A stretch of 50,337 nucleotides of DNA from an uncultured Bacteroidaceae bacterium (GCA_944320785.1 CALUIR010000020.1:1-50337), one strand, 5' to 3'. Counted from the first letter of the stretch, positions 37,478 through 48,141 are shown. The notes: generated by a model not told the origin, from the sequence alone. Translations and numbers: made by a program.

Positions 37478-38014
37478 CTATCTGGTTTCTTGGGGTTTCC
37501 GATCGAAGAACGGGTTCTTTGACGAGATGCTTACGGGGATGGCGATGACCTGCCTGCACCCTTCTAATAAATCCAACCGTTGCGCGGCCATCCCGGCAGA
37601 GAACATCACGCGGGTGTCTGCCCGGGAGTTTGCCGCCACGGAGCAGGCAGACCCGACGGCGATGCCCACGTCGATGGCGTTGATGGCGCAGGGAGTTTCT
37701 TGGGGCTTCCGTGCGCAAGTGGGGAACCCACAGTAAGCGCAGTCCAATCCTTGCACCTGTTGGCGCGTGCCGATTAGCACGACCACTTCGGCTGACAGGA
37801 TGTTTTCCGCATCCCGCAGGAAAAAGTGCATGCCGGTTTCCTGTGCGATTTCTTTCATTTTGCCGGACAGCAGCCGGATTTCCTCGTCCGTGGCGGCCGC
37901 TGCCTCGATGATATCCACGCCTTTCCCTTTGGGTGCCGTGCGTGCCGCCACCATCATGCGCCGGGCTATTTCCATGGCGGCTTCGTGGCGTATTTTTCTT
38001 TCGTTGATAAGCAT
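37478..38014 (-). CDS. DUF2148 ferredoxin-like domain protein
   Basis: 178 residues from MLINERK (an ATG 10 codons earlier is possible). It matches DUF2148: an N-terminal helical part (AMEIARRMMVAARTAPKGKGVD), then DCAYCGFPTCARKP with closely spaced cysteines that could hold an iron-sulfur cluster, and SAVNAIDVG-type ending (INAIDVGIAVGSA). Function is unknown. It is the first gene of the aguA-aguB operon, ending in TAG 2 bp before aguA, so a link to the agmatine pathway is possible but the family is not restricted to it. Confidence 0.85.
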   Translation of the reverse strand: MLINERKIRHEAAMEIARRMMVAARTAPKGKGVDIIEAAAATDEEIRLLSGKMKEIAQETGMHFFLRDAENILSAEVVVLIGTRQQVQGLDCAYCGFPTCARKPQETPCAINAIDVGIAVGSACSVAANSRADTRVMFSAGMAAQRLDLLEGCRQVIAIPVSISSKNPFFDRKPQETR

Positions 38015-38040
38015 ATATATAATATGTAAGATGAAATCGT

Positions 38041-38091
38041 GCAAAGATACGAAGAAACGGGCGATAGTTTGCCTCCTTTTTGTTACTTTTG
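38041..38091. promoter_or_regulatory. Divergent promoter region, DUF2148/aguAB versus MBL gene
   Basis: On the minus strand TATCTTTG is at 38042-38049, 27 bp before the DUF2148 start. On the plus strand TACTTTTG is at 38084-38091, 62 bp before the MBL gene. Both fit TAnnTTTG; neither has a clear -33 box. Confidence 0.6.
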
Positions 38092-38153
38092 CACAACGAT
38101 TGCCTCATGTGCCATGAGGCTTTCTTTTGTTGTTCCTTATTTTTTTCTTGGAA

Positions 38154-38957
38154 ATGAAAATACGTTTTATGAGTTTTGCCAGCGGCAGCAGCGGAAACTG
38201 CTACTATTTAGGCACGAATGATTACGGCATATTGGTGGATGCGGGCATTGGCATTCGGACGATTAAGAAACATTTGAAGTCGCTTGATGTCCCTTTGGAG
38301 AGCATTTACGGGATTTTGGTGACGCACGACCATGCCGACCACATCCGAAGCCTTGGCCCGTTGGGGGAGAAGTGCCATATCCCGATTTACACGACGGAGC
38401 GGATACATGAAGGCATCAACCGCAGTTACTGTGTGACGGAGAAACTCTACACTTGCGTCCGCCATTTGGAGAAAGGGGTTCCTTTCGCGTTGAGGGATTT
38501 CCGCATCACGCCTTTTGAAGTGCCGCACGACGGCACCGACAATGTGGGCTATTGCATCGAGGTGGACGGGAAAACCTTTTCCTTCCTCACGGACCTTGGG
38601 CATATCACGCCTGTGGCTGCACAATACATCGGCCAGGCCGGTTATTTGGTCATTGAGTCCAACTATGACGAGGAGATGTTGCGCACGGGGCGTTATCCTT
38701 TTCGTTTGCAGGAGCGCATCGCCAGCGTCAATGGCCATTTGAGCAACCGCCAGACGGCGGAATTTCTGGCGGAACACTATGACGCAAAACTGAAATACGT
38801 GTGGCTGTGCCATTTGAGCGAAGACAATAACCGTCCTGAATTGGCTTACAAGGCAGTGGCGGAGGCATTGCAAGCGAAAGGCATTGTGGCGGGGCGAGAT
38901 GTGCAAGTCGTCCCCTTGAAGCGCAGGCAACCCTCTGATTTGTATGAATTTGAATAA
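38154..38957 (+). CDS. MBL-fold metallo-hydrolase, YycJ/WalJ-like
   Basis: 267 residues from MKIRFMSF; a start nine codons earlier is possible. Metallo-beta-lactamase fold: VTHDHADHIRSLG (HxHxDH metal motif), VPHDG and ESNYDEEMLRTGRYP. FASGSSGNCYYLG at the start and HLSEDNNRPELA near the end are characteristic of the YycJ/WalJ group, thought to be 5-prime to 3-prime exonucleases. It appears monocistronic. Confidence 0.88.
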   Translation: MKIRFMSFASGSSGNCYYLGTNDYGILVDAGIGIRTIKKHLKSLDVPLESIYGILVTHDHADHIRSLGPLGEKCHIPIYTTERIHEGINRSYCVTEKLYTCVRHLEKGVPFALRDFRITPFEVPHDGTDNVGYCIEVDGKTFSFLTDLGHITPVAAQYIGQAGYLVIESNYDEEMLRTGRYPFRLQERIASVNGHLSNRQTAEFLAEHYDAKLKYVWLCHLSEDNNRPELAYKAVAEALQAKGIVAGRDVQVVPLKRRQPSDLYEFE

Positions 38958-38994
38958 AAAAGATTGGTTGATGGGCAAAAAAGTCGCTCAAATG

Positions 38995-39026
38995 TTTGGC
39001 GGGATGAAATAAAACATCTACTTTTG
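38995..39026 (+). promoter_or_regulatory. Promoter of the tRNA-Lys gene
   Basis: TTTG at 38995-38998, a 20-nt spacer and TACTTTTG at 39019-39026: an exact match to the Bacteroidetes consensus. The tRNA starts 20 bp downstream. Confidence 0.8.
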
Positions 39027-39045
39027 CAACCGCAAACGCGGAAAT

Positions 39046-39118
39046 GCACTCTTAGCTCAGTTGGTAGAGCAACTGACTCTTAATCAGTGGGTCCAGGGTT
39101 CGAATCCCTGAGGGTGTA
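39046..39118 (+). tRNA. tRNA-Lys (anticodon CTT)
   Basis: A 73-nt cloverleaf: acceptor GCACTCT/AGGGTGT (with one G-U at the end), D-arm GCTC/GAGC, anticodon stem ACTGA/TCAGT with loop CTCTTAA (anticodon CTT), and T-arm with GGTTCGAATCC. CCA is not encoded. It reads AAG lysine codons. Confidence 0.97.
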
Positions 39119-39120
39119 CG

Positions 39121-39157
39121 AAAGGCAAAGACGGTGGAAACCTCTTTGCCTTTTTTC
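39121..39157. terminator. Terminator between tRNA-Lys and the NUDIX gene
   Basis: AAAGGCAAAGA / TCTTTGCCTTT stem (11 bp) with an 11-nt loop and a T run on the plus strand. It directly follows the tRNA and overlaps the end of the convergent NUDIX gene, so it may work in both directions. Confidence 0.85.
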
Positions 39158-39704
39158 ATGCTTCCACCGCTTTTTCCAAGGCTTTCCATTCTTCTTCCGT
39201 GGCATCCGGCAGCATTTGGCGGAGGGTGTCCGGCTCTTGGCGGAACAGGCGGCGCAGTTCCTCCAATGCTCTTTGCAAGATGAGGCGGTGGTCGAACGCC
39301 AGTGCCGGCACTTCCTGCAAGCCAAACCATCGCGCATCGGCGGCATCATCGCTGCCTTTCACGGCTTGTTTTCGGATGATGGCGTAGTAGGCAATGGAGA
39401 TGACCCTCCCGCGAGGGTCGCGTCCCGGGTCGGAAAATGTGTGCAGTTGGCGGATGCCCGCCTTTTCCACGCCTGTCTCTTCCTGGAGTTCGCGCAGTGC
39501 GCCCTGCTCCGCGCTTTCGTCCATATTGAGGAAACCGCCGGGAAAAGCCCATTGGCCTTTGCAAGGTTCCGCGCCCCGCTGCACGAGCAGCACTTCCGGC
39601 CGCGCGTCTCCTACGGCAAATATCACGCAATCGGTGGTCACGCTGGGGCGGGGGTGCTTGTAGTGGTATTTCAGTTCTTGGCTGGGGCGGGCATTGTCTT
39701 CCAT
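39156..39704 (-). CDS. NUDIX hydrolase
   Basis: 182 residues. The Nudix box runs from GGFLNMDESAEQ to ALRELQEETGVE (GX5EX7REUXEEXGU pattern complete, about residues 56-78). The N-terminal part (YHYKHPRPSVTTDCVIFAV) resembles the NrtR/ADP-ribose pyrophosphatase-type NUDIX proteins of Bacteroidetes; the C-terminal tail is short and helical with no DNA-binding domain evident. The substrate cannot be fixed from sequence. Convergent with tRNA-Lys. Confidence 0.9.
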   Translation of the reverse strand: MEDNARPSQELKYHYKHPRPSVTTDCVIFAVGDARPEVLLVQRGAEPCKGQWAFPGGFLNMDESAEQGALRELQEETGVEKAGIRQLHTFSDPGRDPRGRVISIAYYAIIRKQAVKGSDDAADARWFGLQEVPALAFDHRLILQRALEELRRLFRQEPDTLRQMLPDATEEEWKALEKAVEA

Positions 39705-39908
39705 GTTTTTGCCTTTTTTGTTTCCACAAAAATAGCCTTTTTTTCTTGTTTATGCAAATATTCTGCTTGCGTGTTGCGGCACAGGCTTCTGCGGCATGCC
39801 GGAAAAACCTCTCAAAGGTTTTCAAAAAGCAATGGAATGTTTGGGGCAAAACATTGGACTGTTTTTGCAGAAGCTTTGAAAAACCTCCAAGGCAGGCCGG
39901 GAAAAGGG

Positions 39909-39992
39909 GAAAAAGAAAGCGACATGGTTGATGCCGCTTTAATTGTTTTCACAACGGAATAATCCTTATTGTGACTCGCTTCAAATTAGTGT
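39909..39992 (-). ncRNA. tracrRNA of the type II-C CRISPR system
   Basis: The plus-strand segment 39968-39992 is a near copy of the CRISPR repeat in crRNA orientation (it shares TTGTGA, then TTCAAATTAGT; one nt shorter), so the minus-strand transcript is its anti-repeat. After the anti-repeat the RNA continues CACAATAAGG, as in Neisseria-type tracrRNA nexus sequences, then a predicted stem AAAGCGGCAT / ATGTCGCTTT (10 bp, 5-nt loop) and a U-rich tail ending near 39909. The promoter lies directly upstream (39995-40025). The predicted RNA is about 80-85 nt. The rest of 39705-40097 holds only these elements and the cas9 promoter. Confidence 0.85.
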
Positions 39993-39994
39993 GG

Positions 39995-40025
39995 CAAAGT
40001 TAAGAAAATGGATGGATAAATGCAA
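39995..40025 (-). promoter_or_regulatory. tracrRNA promoter
   Basis: On the minus strand TTG (40025-40023), a 20-nt spacer and TAACTTTG (40002-39995). Transcription would begin near 39990, at the first base of the anti-repeat. Confidence 0.8.
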
Positions 40026-40044
40026 TAGTTTCAGAAAAAAAATA

Positions 40045-40052
40045 TAGCTTTG
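40045..40052 (+). promoter_or_regulatory. Probable cas9 promoter -7 box
   Basis: TAGCTTTG, 46 bp before the cas9 start and divergent from the tracrRNA promoter. No convincing -33 box. Confidence 0.55.
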
Positions 40053-40097
40053 GGGAAAATAAAAGAAGTTGTAGGATAATGAACCATAAATGATACC

Positions 40098-43000
40098 ATG
40101 AAAAAGATTTTAGGATTGGATTTAGGCACAAACAGCATCGGTTGGGCAGTAGTCCGTGTTTCGGAGAGTGAAGAAAATGGAAGGCAGTTGGACGGCATCG
40201 ATTGTGGAGGGGTGAGAATCATTCCGATGGATGCCGCTGTTTTGGGTGATTTTGATAAAGGCAATTCGAAGTCACAGACGGCTGACCGCACAAAGAGCAG
40301 AAGCGTCAGGAGGTTGTATGAACGCAGCCATCTCCGTCGGGAGAGGCTGCATCGGGTATTGGCCTTGTCAGGCTTCCTGCCGCCGCATTATTCCGGGCAA
40401 TTGGACCGTTACGGGAAATTCCTGGCAGATACTGAACCGAAATTGCCTTGGTGCAAGGATGAACAAGGGCGTTGGACGTTCTTGTTCCAAGAATCGTTTG
40501 AGGAAATGTTGGGCGATTTCCGCCAAAGGCAACCGTCTGTGGTTGCGGATGGCAAGAAGGTTCCCTACGACTGGACGCTTTATTACCTGCGCAAAAAAGC
40601 CCTGACGCAAAAGGTGGGCAAGGAAGAATTGGCTTGGATATTGCTTCATTTCAACCAAAAGCGCGGGTATTGCCAATTGCGGGGTGAGGAAGAACAGCAG
40701 GAACGCTCCTCCAAGACCCGCCAGTATTTTGACAGCCAAATCGTGAAAGACATCATGGACACGGGGCAGGTGTATAAAGGGTTGAAAGTGCTTTCTGTCG
40801 AGTTGGAGAGCGGAACGGTGGGAAAGATTTTCAAGAAAGAAATCCCTGATTGGATAGGCCAGAAGAAAGACATTATCGTGACCGTCGATATTGACAAGGA
40901 TGGGAACGACAAGCATGACGAAACAGGTGCGCTGAGTTGCCGTTTCAGGATTCCCACCGAGCAAGAATGGGCAGAACAATGGGAACTGATAAAGGCAAAG
41001 ACGCAGAATGACTTGGATGCTTCCGGGAAGACGGTTGGAGCTTATATCTATGACACGCTGTTGCAAATGCCTCAGCAAAAAGTGCGGGGCAAGTTGGTCC
41101 GTACGATTGAACGGAAATATTATAAGGACGAATTGCGCTTGATTTTGGAAAAGCAGAAAGCGTTTCATCCCGAATTTCAAGACCGGGCTTTGTATGAAGC
41201 CTGTCTGGAGGAATTGTACCCGCAAAATGAGGCCCGCCGGAAACAGTTGAAGGAACGTGATTGGGCGTATTTGTTGGTGGAGGATATTTTGTTTTACCAG
41301 CGCCCGTTGAAGAGCAAGAAGTCTTTAATCGCCGATTGCCCGTACGAGCAGCATGTTTATTCAGACAAGGAAACGGGAGAAATGAAACATTCCGGCGTGA
41401 AATGCATCGCCAAGTCCCATCCTTTGTTCCAAGAGTTCCGTTTGTGGCAGTTCCTTTCCAATCTGCGGATTTACCAAAGGGAGAAAAATGTAGGTGGGAA
41501 GTCCTGCTACGATGTGGATGTCACATCCGAATTTTTGAGGAATGAGGACGATTATGCCCGGTTGTTCGATTGGCTGAACCAGCAGAAAAGCATCAAGCAA
41601 GATTCTTTTTTGAAATGCCCTTTGCTCGAATTGAAAAAGAATGATGCCGGGAAATACCGATGGAATTATGTGGAAGACAAGCCTTATCCGGGCAATGAGA
41701 CGCATGCTGCCATCGCCAAGCGTTGGAAGGATGCCGGCATTGAGCCCGGCTTGCTGACGCGCGAAAAGGAAGAAGCCCTATGGCACATCCTGTATTCCGT
41801 TTCCGACAAAGAAGAACTGAAGAAGGCTTTGGCCTCGTTTGCCGGGAAACAAGGGCTTGACGAGACGGGATTTGCAGAAGCTTTCCAAAGCATGCCTCCT
41901 TTTGCCAAAGATTATGGCGCTTATTCGGCCAAGGCCATCAAGAGGCTGTTGCCCTTGATGCGCATGGGAAAATATTGGAGCGAAAGCAATATAGACATGC
42001 AGACCCGCAGCCGGATAGACAAAATCATAACGGGCGAATACGATGAAAGCATCCGCATGCGGGTGCGTGAAAAGGCGCTCCGTTTGACAGATGTTTCTGA
42101 TTTCAAAGGGCTTCCGCTTTGGCTGGCTTGCTACGTGGTTTACGACCGCCATTCCGAGGCAAAGGATGTCCGGAAATGGGAGAAGCCTTCCGACATCGAT
42201 GATTATCTGAATGCGTTCCGGCAACATTCGTTGCACAATCCGATTGTTGAACAGGTCATACTGGAAACCTTGCGCACTGTCCGCGACATCTGGAAGCAAG
42301 TAGGGCAGATCGATGAAATCCATGTGGAGTTGGGACGGGAGATGAAGAAGACGAAAGACGAACGGGCGGACATGACCCGGCGGATGCAAGAAAACGAAGC
42401 TGCGAACCTTCGCGTCAAAGCTTTGCTCACCGAATTCATGAATCCTGAATTTGAGATAGAGAACGTGCGCCCGTATTCGCCCGGCCAGCAGGATTTGTTG
42501 AGGATTTACGAAGATGGCGTGTTGGGCAGTGCTGAAGTGCCTGACGATATTGCCGGAATCATAAAGAAGTTCAACGAAAGCGATGCCGGGAAACGGCCTA
42601 CAAGGTCTGAAGTCTTGCGCTATAAGCTTTGGTTGGAGCAAAAATACCGTTCGCCCTACACTGGCGAGGTGATTCCTTTGGGGAAACTGTTTACGCCTGC
42701 CTACGAAATCGAGCATGTCATCCCGCAGGCACGTTATTTTGACGACTCGTTCAGCAACAAAGTGATTTGCGAAGCAGAGGTGAACAAGCTAAAGAGTAAC
42801 CTGTTGGGGTATGAGTTCATTGATAAGCACCATGGTGAAAAGGTGCAGGTGGCAGGAGGCAAGTGTGTGACCGTCTTTGCGGTGGAGGCATACGAATGTT
42901 TTGTGAAGGAACATTATAAGAACAATCGCGCCAAAATGAAGAAATTGCTGATGGAGGATATCCCGGAGCAATTCATCGCCCGCCAGCTGAACGACAGCCG

Positions 43001-44626
43001 CTACATCAGCAAGTTGGTGAAATCCTTGTTGTCCAACATTGTCCGTGAGGAAGGCGAACAAGAGGAGACATCGAAAAATGTGGTGGTTTGCACCGGTAGC
43101 GTCACCGACCGCTTGAAGAAAGATTGGGGCATCAACGATGTATGGAACAAAATTGTCCTTCCGCGTTTCCGTCGCTTGAATGAATTGACAGGGCGCGATT
43201 GTTTCACCTCGGTCAATACAAGCGGAAATGAGATTCCGGCAATGCCTTTGGAATTGCAGAAAGGATTCAGCAAGAAGCGCATCGATCATCGCCATCACGC
43301 GATGGATGCCATTGTCATTGCTTGCGCTGGCCGCAATATTGTGAATTATCTGAATAATGAATCGGCCAGCAAGAACGCCAAAATTTCCCGTTACGATTTG
43401 CAACGCTTGCTGTGCGACAAGCAGAAGACGGATGGCGAGGGAAATTACCGTTGGCTTGTCAAAAAGCCGTGGGATACCTTCACGCAAGATGTTTCTGCGG
43501 CATTGCAGGACATCATTGTCAGCTTCAAGCAAAACTTGCGTGTCATCAACAAGACCACCAACCACTATCAGCGTTACGTGGATGGCAAGAAGGCAATGGT
43601 TCCCCAGACGAAAGGAGACAGTTGGGCCATCCGCAAGCCGATGCACAAAGAAACGGTTTTTGGTGAAGTGAATTTGCGGAATACAAAGGATGTTTCTTTG
43701 AAAGAGGCGTTGAAAAAGCCGGAAGCGGTTGTAGATAAAGACTTGAAGAAGAAATTGAAAGAATTGTTGCTGCTGAACCGGGATGAAAAGCAAGTTAAGC
43801 AATATTTCGAAGAAAACAAAGACATCTGGCAGGATGTGGATTTGAAAAAGATTAAGGTGTATTATTTCTCCAAAGATACCAAAGACCGCCTCTTTGCAGT
43901 ACGCAAGCCGTTGGATAAAGATTTCGATAAGAAGAAAATAGACAGCGTGACCGATACCGGCATACAGAAAATCTTGCTTCGCCATTTGGAGGCTAACGGG
44001 AACGATGCGGGACGGGCATTCTCGCCTGAAGGCATCGAAGCGATGAATAGAAACATCATTGAATTGAATGGCGGGAAGCGGCATCAACCCATCTATAAGG
44101 TGCGTGTGTATGAGAAAGCCGATAAGTTTGCCGTAGGGCAAACGGGGAACAAGCCTGCTAAATTCGTGGAAGCGGCCAAGGGAACCAACCTGTTCTTTGC
44201 CATTTATGAAACCGAACAGCAAGATAAGCGCACGGGTGAAACGGTCAAGAAGCGCAGTTATGCCACGATTCCGCTGAATGTGGTGATTGACCGTCAGAAA
44301 CGTGGATTGCCTTCTGCGCCGGAGGACGAGAACGGGAATTCTCCAAAATTCGTGCTTTCGCCGAATGATTTGGTGTATGTGCCGACAAAAGAAGAAGTGC
44401 AGACGGGAAATATCCTGTATCCATTGGATAAGGCAAGGATTTATAAGATGGTTAGTTGTACGGGGAATAGATTATATGTTATACCATATTATGTAGCAAA
44501 TATGATTGCAGATAAGAAAGAGTTTACTCAATTAAATAAAATTGAGTTTACAGATGAAAAACAATCTATTAAAGAAATCTGCATCCCCATTCAAGTGGAT
44601 CGGTTGGGAAACATAATCAAGAGGCT

Positions 44627-44630
<4 letters not shown>
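40098..44630 (+). CDS. cas9: CRISPR-associated endonuclease Cas9 (type II-C)
   Basis: 1510 residues, large for II-C. RuvC-I is ILGLDLGTNSIGWAVV (Asp8); the Arg-rich bridge helix follows at about 65-90 (RSRSVRRLYERSHLRRERL); RuvC-II is EIHVELGREMKK (Glu about 743); HNH is YEIEHVIPQ (His about 873) with NKVICEAEVNKLKSN; RuvC-III is RIDHRHHAMDAIVIA (Asp about 1070). All catalytic residues are present, so the nuclease should be active. The locus has only cas9-cas1-cas2, without csn2 or cas4, which defines II-C. The last 45-50 codons (about 44440-44580) are far richer in A+T than the rest, within the PAM-interacting end. The stop overlaps the cas1 start (ATGA). Confidence 0.97.
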
Positions 44631-45891
<1,261 letters not shown>

Positions 45892-45929
45892 AACCATAAA
45901 TCCCGCCTTGATGGACGGGATTTATGGTT
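45892..45929. terminator. Hairpin terminator between cas2 and the CRISPR array
   Basis: A 14-bp perfect stem, AACCATAAATCCCG / CGGGATTTATGGTT, with a 10-nt loop. It starts right after the cas2 stop. Because the array is read on the minus strand toward cas2, this symmetric hairpin can insulate the two converging transcripts. Confidence 0.75.
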
Positions 45930-46000
45930 GGAAACAAACACTTTTTCTTTTTCTAATCGCGATTGTAAGCCATTGATATTCATGCTAAAATCGGCATTCT

Positions 46001-47810
46001 GTTGTTTCCAATGGTTCAAAGATACTAATTTGAAAGCAAATCACAACACCGACAGGCAGCAATTTGACTAATGCTCAGTTGTTTCCAATGGTTCAAAGAT
46101 ACTAATTTGAAAGCAAATCACAACGTACACCGTCTTGGCATCCGTTGGAACGAGTTGTTTCCAATGGTTCAAAGATACTAATTTGAAAGCAAATCACAAC
46201 AGTCCACTATCATTTTCCCGGGGCTTTCCGGTTGTTTCCAATGGTTCAAAGATACTAATTTGAAAGCAAATCACAACTGTGGCGAAGAATGCGTACGCAA
46301 TCATGTAGTTGTTTCCAATGGTTCAAAGATACTAATTTGAAAGCAAATCACAACCATGCGGGGCGGTAGCCCGGTGGGTGGTGCGTTGTTTCCAATGGTT
46401 CAAAGATACTAATTTGAAAGCAAATCACAACGGAATCGCGAACTCATCCGATATACGGACGGTTGTTTCCAATGGTTCAAAGATACTAATTTGAAAGCAA
46501 ATCACAACCCTGCGGAACCGGAGCGTTCCTACCTGTCGTTGTTTCCAATGGTTCAAAGATACTAATTTGAAAGCAAATCACAACATAGGTAGGCTTTCAC
46601 GCTCTCTACATCGCGTTGTTTCCAATGGTTCAAAGATACTAATTTGAAAGCAAATCACAACATAACCAGTTGTGTAGTGGTTCGGGAAATCGTTGTTTCC
46701 AATGGTTCAAAGATACTAATTTGAAAGCAAATCACAACGAGGGTTCACGCGCCCCTTCGGTGCGCCGGTTGTTTCCAATGGTTCAAAGATACTAATTTGA
46801 AAGCAAATCACAACCCTCCAGCATCTCGAGGGACTTGTTGTAACGTTGTTTCCAATGGTTCAAAGATACTAATTTGAAAGCAAATCACAACAGGATTTCC
46901 CCATTGGTATTGTGTGCAGCAGTTGTTTCCAATGGTTCAAAGATACTAATTTGAAAGCAAATCACAACTAGGTCGTGGCATTCCTTTGGCTGACGAGCGT
47001 TGTTTCCAATGGTTCAAAGATACTAATTTGAAAGCAAATCACAACCACTGAAAATATAGCTTTCCAAGCAAGGAAGTTGTTTCCAATGGTTCAAAGATAC
47101 TAATTTGAAAGCAAATCACAACGCGATTAGTCAAATTGCTAATATTGAAGCAGTTGTTTCCAATGGTTCAAAGATACTAATTTGAAAGCAAATCACAACC
47201 CGCCCGGCTGCAACCACCTACCCCTATAGGTTGTTTCCAATGGTTCAAAGATACTAATTTGAAAGCAAATCACAACAAAAGAAAGAATATTTAGTAATAT
47301 TGTGAAGTTGTTTCCAATGGTTCAAAGATACTAATTTGAAAGCAAATCACAACCGTGCTTTTTCAGCATTAACTCTCAAAGTGTTGTTTCCAATGGTTCA
47401 AAGATACTAATTTGAAAGCAAATCACAACTGGTATTGACATAGCTATAGCTTTCCAGTTGTTTCCAATGGTTCAAAGATACTAATTTGAAAGCAAATCAC
47501 AACGGTTACCAGCGTGCTTGGTATGATTATATTGTTGTTTCCAATGGTTCAAAGATACTAATTTGAAAGCAAATCACAACCTCGCTCCCCCGGCTTCGCC
47601 GACATCGCTCGTTGTTTCCAATGGTTCAAAGATACTAATTTGAAAGCAAATCACAACGATGCTATCACTTGATCAGCTTCTTGACCGTTGTTTCCAATGG
47701 TTCAAAGATACTAATTTGAAAGCAAATCACAACGACTAGACGCGCAAAAGGATATTATCAGTTGTTGTTTCCAATGGTTCAAAGATACTAATTTGAAAGC
47801 AAATCACAAC
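46001..47810 (-). CRISPR. Type II-C CRISPR array, 24 repeats and 23 spacers
   Basis: The repeat is 47 bp: on the plus strand it begins GTTGTTTCCAATGG and ends AAAGCAAATCACAAC. By eye all 24 copies are identical, including both end copies. Spacers are mostly 30 nt, five are 29 nt, and one (47430-47456) is 27 nt. The tracrRNA anti-repeat pairs with the minus-strand form beginning GTTGTGATTTGC, and each repeat carries a minus-strand promoter, so crRNAs are inferred to run toward cas2. The A+T-rich sequence after 47810 would then be the leader and the newest spacers would be at the right-hand end. I could not match any spacer to a target. Confidence 0.97.
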
Positions 47811-47872
47811 TAAATCAATATTTTTATGGTAATGATATACCAAATTACACAAAGATGGGATAGGCTTTGAAA

Positions 47873-47901
47873 AGTAGGGCCACATAGAGCGCGACCCTAC
47901 T
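47873..47901 (-). terminator. Terminator of the small transcription unit beside the CRISPR leader
   Basis: On the minus strand GTAGGGTCGC...GTGGCCCTAC (outer 6 bp perfect) is followed by TTTTC. It closes the unit that starts at the promoter 48102-48132. Confidence 0.65.
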
Positions 47902-47913
47902 ACGAGGAGATCA

Positions 47914-48009
47914 TTATTTCAATCTGCCAATGGGTTTCATGGTGCGAACACCATTACGGTAAACTGAAAGATAAATCACCTTACCTCTCGTTAAAATCTG
48001 CACTTTCAT
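47914..48009 (-). CDS. Possible 31-residue basic peptide gene
   Basis: ATG at 48009, stop TAA at 47916-47914. The peptide starts MKVQILTRGKVIYLSVYRNG and continues VRTMKPIGRLK. It resembles the first strands of the arm-binding domain of tyrosine recombinases, so it may be the remnant of an integrase, or a true small protein. It is the only reading frame in a well-formed unit with its own promoter (48102-48132) and terminator (47873-47901). Coding is unproven; the transcript might instead act as an RNA. Confidence 0.4.
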   Translation of the reverse strand: MKVQILTRGKVIYLSVYRNGVRTMKPIGRLK

Positions 48010-48046
48010 CGCTGCAAACTTTTAAAATTTAGATTTCTAAAAGAGC

Positions 48047-48072
48047 CGATGGCTCCCCCTTGTTAGCCATCG
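48047..48072 (-). other. Stem-loop in the leader of the small unit
   Basis: Perfect 8-bp inverted repeat CGATGGCT / AGCCATCG with a 10-nt loop, lying between the minus-strand promoter and the 31-codon frame. It may be a 5-prime stabilising or regulatory hairpin. Confidence 0.6.
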
Positions 48073-48101
48073 TCAGCACGAAGTAAGAAAGTAACGTGGA
48101 G

Positions 48102-48132
48102 CAAAAGTAACTTTATTCTTTCAAACATCAAA
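48102..48132 (-). promoter_or_regulatory. Promoter of the small minus-strand unit
   Basis: On the minus strand TTTG (48132-48129), 19 nt, TACTTTTG (48109-48102): an exact consensus promoter. Transcription would start near 48096 and run toward the CRISPR array. Confidence 0.75.
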
Positions 48133-48141
48133 GTTTATGTC

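Noticed and set aside
37476-38108. N-terminal extension of the agmatine deiminase frame
   Set aside because: The extension lies in another frame of the DUF2148 gene and is not deiminase-like; the start at 37475 gives the usual family length.
39046-39118. tRNA-Lys as attachment site for the CRISPR-containing region
   Set aside because: No direct repeat of the tRNA 3-prime end was found in the window and no integrase is intact; there is no evidence beyond proximity.
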